Assembly (NCBI GenBank): GCA_964030475.1
Contig: CAXIPT010000008.1
Coordinates: forward strand, 1,305,634 to 1,369,633
DNA: 64,000 nucleotides
Source of the DNA: Tethya wilhelma
Lineage: Eukaryota; Porifera; Demospongiae; Tethyida; Tethyidae
Direction: 5' to 3'
A program made the position numbers and the translations under genes. Positions 1 to 12,600 of the stretch are shown here, piece after piece. Every line of letters starts with the position of its first letter. The first letter of the stretch is position 1. A model generated the notes under the pieces. That model was not told where the DNA came from. It was given only the letters and a program-made list of their open reading frames with translations, and did no database searches.

Positions 1-485
1 TGTACTGTCACCATCTGCAAGTCAGTTAACCATTTGTTTCGATAAACTTTTAGAGCTGTAACCAAGTACTCTAAGCAAATGACCTTAATATTCCATTTCT
101 GTATATGTGCAGCTATATTTCTCATTGACTGATGGTGTGTATACAGTTCAACCTGTCCTGGACAGTCAAGTAAGAAGTAGTGACCTGGGAGCTCTTTCAT
201 TCGCTTGTGCAACCATTCTATATTCTTTTCTAGGAACTCCATACAGTACATCAAACTACCATTAGGCCCCAGTTTCAAGTTTTCCATTACATCTTTTAGT
301 GTTACGAGTTCTGATACGTCCACATCACTGTCATAAGGGAGGGTCTCATTTGCAGGATCAAGATTCACTATTGCAACTTTTCTGCCAAATGCTGAGAGAA
401 ATTCTTTCATTCCACGGCAGTACGTAGACTTGCCTGATCCTGGTGGACCTATAACCAGTTGTGCATAGCTTATATTCGAAGACAT
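1..485 (-). CDS. GPN2: GPN-loop GTPase 2, 5' part (runs off the window)
   Basis: Complement of 84..485 joined to 1..14; the gene continues beyond base 1. GPN GTPases assist assembly and nuclear import of RNA polymerase II and III. The ATG at 485 opens a protein with a P-loop GPPGSGKST at residues 13-21, a Walker-like [12 protein letters not shown] segment and the family-defining Gly-Pro-Asn loop in KLGPNGS. A 69-bp intron (15..83) must be removed: reading through it gives unrelated residues, whereas splicing restores WNIK-MVTV, which fits the family at the expected VHLVDSHYC region. It is head to head with the next gene, with 205 bp between start codons. Identification is firm; the intron rests on homology and GT-AG ends. 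Confidence 0.9.
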   Translation of the reverse strand, partial: MSSNISYAQLVIGPPGSGKSTYCRGMKEFLSAFGRKVAIVNLDPANETLPYDSDVDVSELVTLKDVMENLKLGPNGSLMYCMEFLEKNIEWLHKRMKELPGHYFLLDCPGQVELYTHHQSMRNIAAHIQKWNIKVICLEYLVTALKVYRNKWLTDLQMVTV

Positions 486-690
486 ACGACGATATTTTTC
501 AGAAGCAAAGTTGCATTGTTGGTGCGCATTAATTAGAACGATCCCAATTATACGAAAGTTTGTTTTGAAATTTTGAATTGTGAGTCATCGCCGATGCCTC
601 CTGCTGTATGACTCCACACAGAAGATGCGGCTCATTCTACCTTACCCAGACGAATCTCTAGCGGCAACCCGACCACCAAGCTCTCACTGA

Positions 691-3600
691 ATGGTCACCA
701 TGTTACCTAAAGGCGCGTATTCGTATCCTAAACAATTCACTCAATTTGTATGTTTGTTTATCTGTTGCTATGGTGAAATCATATCATAGTGTAGAGCATA
801 CCATAGATACACATGATATGAAGGTAGTTGGTATGATATTTCTACTCCAAGCTTATTTCGTAGAAGCATTTTTACAATTCCTATGTACACAGTAAGCCCA
901 TCCCACCCTAGCACATTGTGTAAATGTATGCTTGTTGCTATGACAAAGAATCCCTTGACGTATATGCATCAGTAAGAAGCACCAGTACCTGGAGAAAGAG
1001 CGGCTTCGGCAAATGCAAGACCATGCAAAGAAGGCCGACAGAGAAAGAGTCCAGCGCCTCTCTAAACAAACAGCTCAAAGACAAAGGTAAGGAGAAAACA
1101 ACCAATGCTAATGTTGCAACCTTTCCTAAACTGAGTTCTGTTTTTGGGCTGACCGTGCAGGGCACTGGAGGAGAAGAAGATAGCCATGGCTGCTGCTGAG
1201 GAGGAGAGAAGGAAGAAGGCCCTAGAGGATCGCAGGAGAGCTCAGAAGGAGGCCACAGATCGATTCAAGTCAGCCTTCAGTAGAATCAAATCAACATCAA
1301 AGGGACCCTCAGCTAGTTCCAGGAACAAACAGCTCAATATTGAATGTAAGAAGATCAACACATGTACATTACACATGTATAGATTACATACAATACTAAT
1401 GTTGATTCTTCAGACTATCTGCCAAACAAACAGACTGCAAAGTCAAAGCTTCCGAGTCAGAAACTGCAGTCATCTAGAGGTGGTGAAAGAGTTGCTATCG
1501 GTAGGGAGGTGGAAGTGATTCAAAAGAAACAAGTTGGACTGCAAAAGAGAACTCCTAGTCTTGATGACGTCCTGAACCAAATAAGAGGTTATTGATCACA
1601 CCCCACACACTCACTGCACACACCCCACACCCATCCCACACTCACACCTCCACACCCTCACATGCACATCCCTACACTCACTCCCCTCACTAGTGGCACC
1701 ACACACATGCAGTGGGCTGTAGGAGTAGCATGTTTCTCAGCTTCATGAATAATCATTGCATCCAGTACCAATATTTATTGGAATGGGACGGCCTAATAAG
1801 CCCATTCACAGTTTGAATTCAATGTGGTAGTGTTTATTTCTCCAACAATGAATCAAGTGTCACATTCCGTCTGCATACTTTATTAGTTAATGAATAACCC
1901 AAGTTAATCATAGTCCAGTTCTAAATTTGTGTGCTCTCACACTACAGGTGACCACCAGGCTAGCTCTAGTGGTCAGGAGGGTCCAGGTCGAGGTCTGGGT
2001 CACATCATAGTCCACAAGGGAGGCTTCTACAGCCAGCAAGATCCTGGGAGACGAATCGCCGGTCCTGGAACATTGCTCAAAGGGCGAAGTGCTTCAGACT
2101 CTAGTTTGAATGTCTCTAGTGGACGAGTAGCGACCGTTGAGGCACACCAGGATGATGATAGGCCCGGCCAACCAGTGGGGCAGACTCACCTCTCATCTGT
2201 GGAGTTGAAACGTGAAGCCGACAGCATTGTTGTTATGAATGCAAGCGATGAAAACATTGTGTTTCATCCGGTAGCAAAGAAATCATTTCAGGCGTCCATT
2301 CCAAGTACACCTCCGCAAGAAGAATTAAGGATTACATCACCTGAATTAGCCGATAGCTCGAGTAGCAGTGACTTCTCCAATAGTTCATCTCCTCGTCTTG
2401 AAGATAGTCTGGACTCAAACTCTGGACAAGACGACTCCTCACGGAGTACTTCAAAGACAGTGAAAGTGAGAACTAAGCATCGCCAATCCCATCCCACTCG
2501 CTCCCTTGTCCCTAGTATAAGTTCAGACCAGCCCACTTCACAAGCAACACCTGGTGTACAACAAGCAAGAGCACAAGTCCACTCCCACACACGAGTGCCA
2601 TCACAACCGGTGTACGCATGCGAAGAGAGCGATTCCTCCTCCTCAAGTTCTGACTCCCCTCATCACCCTGGCTATCACCATCCACCACGGCCCACCCCAC
2701 CTAGATCGAGACGGCAAGCTAGACAGCCACCACCTCCACACCTCAATGACAGCAACATCCCCAGTGTGACTCCATCCACCAGCTGTGCTGTGGCAACTGT
2801 GGTTAGCTCTACTTCTTATGACTATAGCCAACAACTACAACAGAATGCTCATTCTAAGGATGGTTATGGTAAGTCTGATGTGAAAACTTCCAAAAAGATT
2901 GTTGGGATACTAAAGAAGTCCAATTCAAATGCCTCTTCTGCTGTGACCACTGCTTGTTCAAGTCGGCTTACCTCTGCTGCCACCAGTATGTTGATGATGG
3001 AGGGAAGTGGTCACTCCAAACAGGATGGCAACGATAGTACGATATCTGAAAACGCATCGGCAAAATCGCTCAAGAGGGTTCGTTTCAAGGATCAGGCTGA
3101 GTCGGAAAGGAAGCCGACAGCTGTGTACGATGACTTCATAGATTCTGCTCGAATTGAACTGTGGAAGAGAGTGCTACCTAATGGATTCTCTACCCAGTTT
3201 CTCCCAAACAGTGCCTTTACACCCAAAATGAAAGTCTCTCTATCACCGAAACAAGTGGTCGTACCTCCAGGTATATCTGGTCCCCCACGAAAGCCGAATG
3301 GGATCACTGTCCACGTCCCTGTAGTTCCAGTGGACAGTTCCCCCTCTCCTCCTAACAAGAGACACACAAACACACACTCTGAAACAAGGAGGGGTGATGC
3401 TCAAGAGAGTCAGTATAAGGAGCAGAATAAACCGGACAATGTTCCTACCACTCTCAAAGAGAAGTACGAACAAACAAGGAATAGTAGTTCAAATGAGAAG
3501 GAAGGTCCTATAAACAATGTCAAATCAACCAATGCTGACAATGAGAATGCCCCAAGAAGTGAAGAAGGCCACGTCTCAATGTCAGCAGTAACAAGGTCTC

Positions 3601-4680
3601 TAGATAAGACCCCAACCGATGATGACATCAATGACATGTGGGATGAGATCCGCAGCACTCTTCACGAGAACAAGAGAGTGTCCATCTCACCTCAGGTGTT
3701 CAACTTCAGAGTGCCAGTTGACGACCCTCCCCATCAGCACAGCACCCAGCACACCAACAGAGGAAACATGGTCGTAGAATCGTCAAGTTTTACAATGAAA
3801 GAGGACCACCATGTACACCCTTCATCCTCCAACTCCAAAGTCATCGCCACTAGGAAGCACATCTACAATGGACAGGTGAAGCAAGGCACTTTGAACGTGG
3901 CTGCCACGCCTCCTCCACAGAAGCAGTTTGGCTCTTCCAATTCGGGAAGGCAACTAGTCCATCGGCAAAATCGAGCAAGAACTATGAGATGTGTGAATGA
4001 GTTTCATTCTCCGGGTCAGGTGTGGAACAGAACCAATCACAACCATGCTGCTACTTACCCCCACACCCACCAAGAGCAGGCTGCACTCAAAGTGAGGTCT
4101 CAACACCCTAGTGGGTCGAGGGAGGGCGAGGCAATGGGTAGAGTGAACAGTGGAGGCAGTGTCAGAAATGGTGAGCACTCACTAGTTGTCCTGGATTGTG
4201 GATAGTCATAACAGTGTATTGTGCATCTTCTTATGAGGCATTGGTTTTATATACACTCAGGTCCCACAGCACTCTCTCTTGAAGAACAGAGACTCATGCA
4301 ATCAATTGAAAAACTTGATCAAAGAATTAAAGGTACGTACATGCATGACGTTTGTACATAACTCCATTCACTAGTTTTTCAAATCCTAAAGTTGAAGTTA
4401 CTCAAACATATCCTCCCCCTTCCTATATACAGATCACCTTGGTCGACCTCAGAATGCTCCAGTTCATATGTCCCATATCTCACCAGAGCCCCCCGACTTC
4501 ACTCCTGAATATTACCCCCACCCCCCACTCTCCTCAATGCCCCCTCACCACCAGAAAAAGTCTAGGGTTCATCGTAATGCATCAACAAAGGCTGTTCAAA
4601 ACAACCGAGTCGTGAACAATTCAACAAGAAACCAATATAGACATTCATCAGTGCATAGACAGGTGCTGTATAACAAATAA
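691..4680 (+). CDS. Coiled-coil protein resembling centrosomal CEP126
   Basis: Exons 691..747, 986..1086, 1161..1345, 1414..1587, 1948..4170, 4261..4332 and 4433..4680 join in phase to 1,019 residues ending in TAA. The N-terminus is a charged coiled coil (YLEKERLRQMQDHAKKA, then RRKKALEDRRRAQKEATDRF), followed by RTPSLDDVLNQIRG. The large fifth exon is Ser/Pro/His-rich and disordered, with VGILKKSN and KRVRFKDQ motifs; the end has LSLEEQRLMQSIEKLDQRIK. The order of coil, P-x-L-(D/E)-x-(V/A)-L-x-Q-I, ILKK/VRF and a C-terminal short coil matches my memory of vertebrate CEP126, a centriolar-satellite and cilium protein. This assignment is an inference from short motifs; another centrosomal coiled-coil family is possible. 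The first exon is the least certain, chosen because it splices in phase. Confidence 0.6.
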
Positions 4681-4950
4681 TTTATGTTGGCAATGTATGA
4701 TTTTTAAAATGTTTTATGTGTTTGTGTGTCCTGATCTTAACAACAGTCACAATGTACATGCAATATTATAACATTACTTGACTATACACAGTCGATATAC
4801 ATGCATGTGACATATCAACACTGTGCTATGCGAGTTGGCAGCAAAAATGTATAATTTAATGGTGATCAATGCATTGATCATTGAGAAACTTACGCAAAGT
4901 ACATACTTTAACAAAAACAACTAATATTCTGTCAAACTATACCCAGGGTG

Positions 4951-6617
4951 TCACTCTTCCATTGGTTCTTCCTCAAGAGGCTTCTTGTCGCCATTCACAG
5001 TCTCTTCAGCTTGAGCTGGCTTACTTGATGTAGTGTCTGAGGGTTTACAACTGTTGCTAGGAGTAGATTGAGAGCTGGAGAAGCTAGAAAGCGTGATAAA
5101 GTTAACTCTTCGTGGTCCACCAGAACTATTTGATACCATCTTAGTAGCGAGTGCTTGAGAAGGAACATTAGTGCCATTCTGTGTCTCCCCTCCAACTAGA
5201 GTGCTCTGCGTGGAGCTGTGATTGGCAGATGTGTCCAAAACAACTTTAGAAGGAGAAGATCCACCAGTAGTGTCTATTAGTTGCAGGTCAGAATGTGTTG
5301 AGTCACCAGGTGGCTCTGTGGGCCCACCTGGTGACACTGGGGAAGCTGCTCCTTCAGTCGTCACTTGTTTGGGAGAGGAGAATGTCTCAATGGTGGTGGG
5401 TCTGATACGTCTTGGTTTAATCTCGGGAGAAGAAGGGTCACCATTAACAGTTACACTATTGGTAGATCTTGGTGGAGTGGATCGAGCTACTTCACAAGGG
5501 ATTGAATCATTGCTGCTAGCTGAAGCAGGTGGATCTTTGTGTTGTTCTCCGTTGAGTGACACTGACGATGGTGGTGGTGCTTTATCGGGAGAGATCTTTT
5601 CTTTCTTTTGCTCCGGGCTCTCTGTGGGTGTTCTTGAGAGCTGAGTCTGTTTGCTGGTGAGTAATGGAGGCATCTTGTCTGCTGATAAAGGTACTCCTAG
5701 CTCATTTGGTTCAAAGGTGAGGACCGAGCAATAGCAATCAGACGAAGTAATGACTAGGGTCTGACCATCGTTTGACCTGAAAAGCCACACAAAATGAGAG
5801 AGGAGTGAATTACATGTATCACAACAAACGTGTACCCTACACTGAAAAGTCTTACCAAGCCATGTCTGTGATTGCAGCATAGTGTATGTTAGAGATGAAC
5901 CCAAAGGGAGCAGTGTGTTGAGTGTCGTAGAGCAGGATGGAGTCAATACTGGCCACAGCATACACCATACGATAGGGGAGGCTGCATTGGGACATGTACA
6001 ATACATTTATCATCACAACCCGATAATACATGTACACACACAAAATCATGCAATCACCTACCTGGTGAGTGAGGGTGTGTCGTCACGGTGAGATAACAGC
6101 TCGTACAATACTGGGCTACATCTGACACACACTGTTGGCTTCTCAGGTCCAGGCAGCTGTAGAACTGGTCTATGGGCAGAACCAACATAGAGGGGATTAG
6201 TGGAGGTATATACCACAGTAGCCTCATAAACCAGGCCCTCCCTGCATGCCATATATTGCTAAGTGCTAGGCTTTCCCATACTTAGCAATAAGCATAGCAA
6301 GGAAGGCGTGGTTTACGAGGCTATACAAGAGTGAGCATTATTTGGGAGTAGGAGTGAAGCTTACTTAGTGAGGTTGGTCCTAGCAAAGACATAGGTTGAA
6401 TTCTTGGACTTGTCTCCTGCTTCAAATGTACCACCTGGAGATGGTATTGTAATGTCGTGGAATACATGGGTGAGATCCTGTAATTAGCAGTGACTGATAG
6501 ACCCACCTGGTGCTATGAGGAAGGAGCCATCAGGAGTAAAAGAAAGACGACGAAAGAATGAACTGAGGCTCTCATCCATCCACATCTTGAACTGCCTACT
6601 ACCACCATTCTACGGGG

Positions 6618-6657
<40 letters not shown>

Positions 6658-9600
6658 CAACAGTAACACACAGCCATTCAGTCAATACACAATGACCAAA
6701 GTACCTCATCTCTTGTTGAGAGCTTGCTGATAGTGTGCACACACTTGAACTTGGTTCCAACTGTGTAGATCCTCAGATTCCTATCACAGCTCAGAGTGGC
6801 TAGGTATTTCCCCTGAGGGTCCCACGTTACACCTTGGACATACTGACGAGGCTCCTTCAGAGTAGCAAGGACTTGACCTGTATGTGTGTGCATTCATATA
6901 CAGTGGTTGTGAACTTGCAGACATTGTGCATGACTATAACAAGTATTGCTAGTACAGATCAATCGGCCATAGCTTGTCTGCTAATTCTTAAAATGGCGAT
7001 GGTGGTGCACAACCCTCAAAGCACTCAGTTTTATCTTTGACTAGTGAGTGTCTTCAAACAAAATTGACACAAAGTTACACTCAATTCATTGTGTTACTCG
7101 GTATATACCGATTCTTACTCCTGAGAAGCAACATAAACAAGGCATGCACACTAAGTAAGGATTTGCATTATGCACAGCTTAATTATCATTATTGGGTGAC
7201 TTTTGATGCTATAGTTATGATATGAATGGTTGTTTATCATCACATGATGCTGGTTATGAAAGTTAAGAGTTTTTAGAAAATTTTCACCATTGCTGTATTT
7301 GGAGTGGATCGGTGAACAGTGACTGGCTGATGATCACCTGCTGTAAGCGTCTCAACCATTATAAAAGGTTTGCAACATACTAAGGCATGTAAAAGTATAG
7401 CTGGACATACAATATATTATACTCTCAATATAAAATGTGCTATACCATCCTAATTTTAATTCACACACACATAGGACTGGTTTCTCTACCTTCACCATTA
7501 CAAAAGTATCTGCCAAGCACATCTCTCTTCATTTTTACTGCAAACTAAGCCATCTGCTCACAAAAGTGATCATTTTAAATTGTCATGGCTAGACGTCCAG
7601 ATAATGAGTTGGGGTTCTCTTTTGCTAATGTTCAAATCTTTCGAGATCAAAAACTGGGACATGGTTCGTACGGAGCTGTCTACAAGGCTAAATGTGATTC
7701 ACTACCATGTGCTGCCAAGTTGATCCACCCACGTAGATTTTCTACAAACCTCCAGGCTCCCAAAAAAGTTTCTCTTCCAGACAAGGAACATGGCCAACGG
7801 ATTGAAGCTGAGTGTCGATTTCTTAGTCACATTAAACACCCAAACATCGTACAATATTTGGGAGTGTATCGTGATCCAAAAACAAACATACCTATGCTTC
7901 TATTGGAACTCATGGACGAGAGCCTCACCCACTTCCTGGAGAAATCACAAATCACTGTGTTGTATCACTTACAAGTCAACATTTTACATGACACAGCTTT
8001 GGCCCTGGCATTCCTTCACTCCAATGGAATCACCCATCAACACATGTCAAGCAACAATGTCCTTCTGATTGCTGGAAGTCGAGCTAAAGTCACAGACTTT
8101 GGGATGTCAACACTCACTCATGTTACAGCTTCTCAACATGCATCGCTGATTCAGTCTCTAGGTACACCAGACTACATGTCTCCTGAAGCTCTGGAAGAGC
8201 CACCAGTTTACTCTGAGAAGATGGACTGCTTCAGTTTTGGAGTCCTAACAATTCAAGTCATCACACGACAATCTCCAAAGCCAATGGATCGATTTCAAAC
8301 CATGAGTTTATCCCATCCTACAGAGCCATCTCGAAGACATCAAGCATTAATTCATATCCCTGAAGAAAAACGTCGCCAATCTCACATCAGCCTCATCCCA
8401 GCAACCCACCCTCTCCGACAAATTGCCCTCAGCTGTATAAAAGACAAAGATACTGAAAGACCAACAGCCAAAGAACTTTGCCAAACTCTTGAACAGTTGA
8501 AATCGACCCAAGTGTATGCTTCTTCTGTGCAGCAAGTTCGTGAGAGAGAATGTCAGATTAGAACACAAAGACAAACCATTAAAGAGAAGGACGAACAGAT
8601 TCAGAACAATCTTCAAAAGATTCAGGAGAAAGAGAGACAGCTTCAAAGCACACAGCAAGAAATCCAACTACTACAACAGATGTTAGAATTAAAGAATCGT
8701 CAGGTCATTGAACTTCAACAAGGAACAGCAAAGCATGGAGAGGCTAAAACACACCCTTCAAAGATTCAGCCTCAGCTACAACAAACACTAACAGAGGAAC
8801 AGACTGAAGCCAAGAAGAAACCAGAATTGCCATTGAAATGGAGGATGGGACCAAGAGCACCTAGTAGAGTGATAAGAGGATCTTCTGCTATCATAGGAAA
8901 CATTGTCCACGTCAATTCGTACGGAGATCGAAATATCTATTCCTTCAACTACAGCACCTCCATGTGGTCCACTTCACTGAAGTGTCCTTATCCCCGTTCT
9001 ACTCTCACAGCCATCAAAAACACACTCACAACAGTCGGAGGAGTCAACACAAACAAGCTCTTCACCTACCGTGACCACAAGTGGATGAGGCCTTATCCTC
9101 CAATGCCTACAGCACGACAGAGTGCTACAGTTGTCTCCACCACCACCTATGTGGCTGTCATTGGAGGTAATGATGGTAGTGACCAGCGCCTGGATTGTGT
9201 AGAAGTCTTGGATATAGCAGACAGACAATGGAGTACAGCAGCTCAACTTCCATTTAGGACGTATAGGGCTTCAGCAACACTCTGCGGAGATACGATCTAC
9301 TTAATGGGAGGTGACACACCGTATGGCTCAAATAATGCCTACTCAGTACTCTCATGTCAGTTTAGTGAACTGCTTCAATCATCAAGACATCGGACACAGA
9401 CACAGCCATCACCTTCTACAGTTTCAACTCCCTCTAAAGTGTGGCACCACCACTCTGACCTACCGGTGAGCTACTCTGCCTGTGTAACCGTTCGTGGCAA
9501 AGTACTTGCTATTGGAGGAAGATTGAGAGACACCCAACGCAAGTATACAACTTCCATATACAAACTCAACATGGAAACTAAGGAATGGTGTCACAAAAGT

Positions 9601-12600
9601 GACGTGAACATTGGAAGATCAGAATGCCTGGCCACAACTCTCCCTGACAATCACCTGCTAGTTGTAGGAGGATACACTGGTGATAACTGCACAGATGAAA
9701 CTGAAATTGCTACAACCTCCTGAAGCCATAACTGGTTGTTTACTATTGCATGATGCTAGTTATGATAGCCAAGAACTGTTTTAGAAAATTTTCAGTTTTG
9801 TTGTATTTTTTATGCTAAAAGACTTTCAGTATGGACAAGAATTTAGACATAATTACTGCATGACATAAGCACAGGAGTGATACTAGGCCAGCATACCTGG
9901 CCTGGGCAACACAGAAGTGCTGGAGTTGAGACCAGACCCTTTTCCCACGTGCATGTAGGGGGTTGGCTATATGTTGTGATGGCAGATCAGTCAGGTGCTA
10001 GCGCTAGCTTCAATACTAATAGTCTGCTACCACCAGTATTTGAAGGTTGAATCTGGTTGTGCCATATCTTGACAACTTAGCGGCCTAAATTAACAAATTT
10101 AAAACTCTATAGCTAACTAGATAATTCTCTATAGCTCTATGCATCAATACATGCTCAAGATTAGAATTTACTTGAAATCTACCGGGCGGCATTTACTTTC
10201 TAAGAATACTACTTTGTCTATAAATATTGTATAATTTGATTAGACAGCTACAGGTCTCTAATTTCATAGAAACCTGTTCACAGGTAATTCATATGAAATG
10301 AGTACTTATGAATAAATTTATGAGTAAAATACTTAAATGAATAAATTAGTGAATAAATTTATGAGTACAACTTGTAACCAGATCTAAAGAACCGGGAAGG
10401 AATGGAGACTGAAGAGTGCATTGCTGAGAATATTCTTAGAAAATGGACGTCCACACATGTAGCGTACGTATGGTCACATTTAATCTATATGGCTTAATTA
10501 ATTAAGGTGGAACTAAGGTTATGTGTACACATTCTTATCAGTTATCTGTAATTGGTTAGGAGTAGAATACAAAGTAAATCAACCTTCTCAATTACTTGCA
10601 AGAAAATTGAAGCATTTTAATGAACTCTTCAAAAGAAATGAAAATGCTCCAATTAAGAAGGGTTGGCATAGGCTATAAAAGAAAGACAGCTAGCTACTAT
10701 TCCACTATAGCCCTGCTCATACGAAAAAATCAAGTCAATACTACTGCGAAAGAATCAAGACAATACTACTGCAATAGCACCCTTCGAAACACAATGACCC
10801 AGCGATACACTGTAGCCCTGATACGTGCCACTCGACTCAGCAACAAGGATACTGTATGGTCTCCAAAAAGTGGATACATTAATGATGGAGAGAATATCGT
10901 TATGGAGCCAGTGTCTGGATCAGGTATACATCCTGCATGCAATACAGCTATACAATAGATCAGGAAATTTCTACAGGTAAAATATTTTGTCTGTTCAGTT
11001 AAACTTTTGTCATTGCTGATGGTTCAGTAGAAACTGCTATACATAATAATTTTTCGCTGTTTAATTTTCGTTGGTAATGGTCGTTGACGAAAAAAATTTT
11101 GTGAGAGAAATTTCCCAATCTACAGTAGTATTAATCCTTTATTGACTTTAATTGCAATGTCATGATGTACGATTTTTTGGATTGTGTCACATGTAAGAAT
11201 CATTTATATGTAGATGTACAACAGTGGGTCATTCGTGAGGACACTGGGATACCCGGAGTGATTAGAATTAGTCCAAGAAACAACCTCAACATGTTTGTGA
11301 CCATTAAAAAAGAACCGACGTATCACGATCTCCTCTATTTGAGTCCTGAGATAACAGGGTTCGGCCCATCAGGTACAATGCATACAGCATGCATGCATGC
11401 TGCATGTGTATGTTATACCGTATAACAAGAAGTATTGATGGAGATTTTACTTGATGGCAAAAGTCCAAATCGTCAAATTTAAATCTGACAATATTATTTT
11501 GGCCGCGGTATATGCATGTACTATGTGCATGTATGCACAAATTGTCAAATTTAAATTCGTCAATATTTTTATTTTACCTTCTGTGAAGTAAACCGTCAAT
11601 ATCTCTAGCTATACGGTATGCTGTGTATTTATAATACGTGTGGCAGTACATATAGTAGGAATGGGCTGTATGTCCCATAGACAAATACAAAATGTTTATC
11701 ACTATACTAATTTACAGCAACTCAAGCTTTTTGTTTAGGGACTAACCAGATGATAGTCTCCATGTATGCTCACACTTTTAGTGTTGAAAATACTATAGTG
11801 AATGAACAAATAATGAGCAATGCTGTAAAAAGTAAGTAAACAAGGCAACAGATCTCAATTTTATGCACAAGACTACTTCATTTTTATACCTGAGTCTTGC
11901 AATCTAATCCAGGTTGCCTGCTTATACTTTACCCCACTTAGTTGGCCATATGGAACCATATCAGCTCGTAAAATAATAATATGACAGGATGTATGAAGGA
12001 TCAAAAATAAAAATGAAGTAGTTATGTGCCACAATTGAGACATGCGGCCTTGTTTCCTTATAGCACTGCCCATTGCTACTTAGTCTAGCGAGCCTTCACC
12101 TAGACCGTACAGGCTCAAGTTAGAGTAATTGCTACACTACTCATTTTTTACTGTTTGCTGTTATAATATTATAATACTAAGACAATCTCACTTATAAAAA
12201 CAGCTCAACAACAGTTGTGGCAGCTCACACCTTGTGTTAACTGGCCATGTGGGTTCATGCTCATGAACTACATCCCAACCGGTAATCTTGTGGTAGACGT
12301 TTCGTGGGGACAACAAGGACAACCACTGCAGATGTGGTCTCGAAACGATGGCACTGAGCAAGGATTCTACTTTGAGATTGTGGATTACGTGTACTGCTAA
12401 TACTATATGAATGATCCAACTCTTATTGGACTTATAATTATAGTATTGTAGAAAGAATATACTGTAGATTGTGAAATTTTCATTGGTAAAATATTTTGCC
12501 TGTTAAATTTTCGAGTAGTTTAATTTTCGTCGTTGTGGATGATTCAGTAAGGATCGCCATACAAATAAATTTTCGCCGAGTTTAATTTTTGTTGGTATAT

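Noticed and set aside
5222..5644. 140-codon plus-strand frame
   Set aside because: Antisense to the Pro/Ser-rich CHAF1B tail exon; no independent support.
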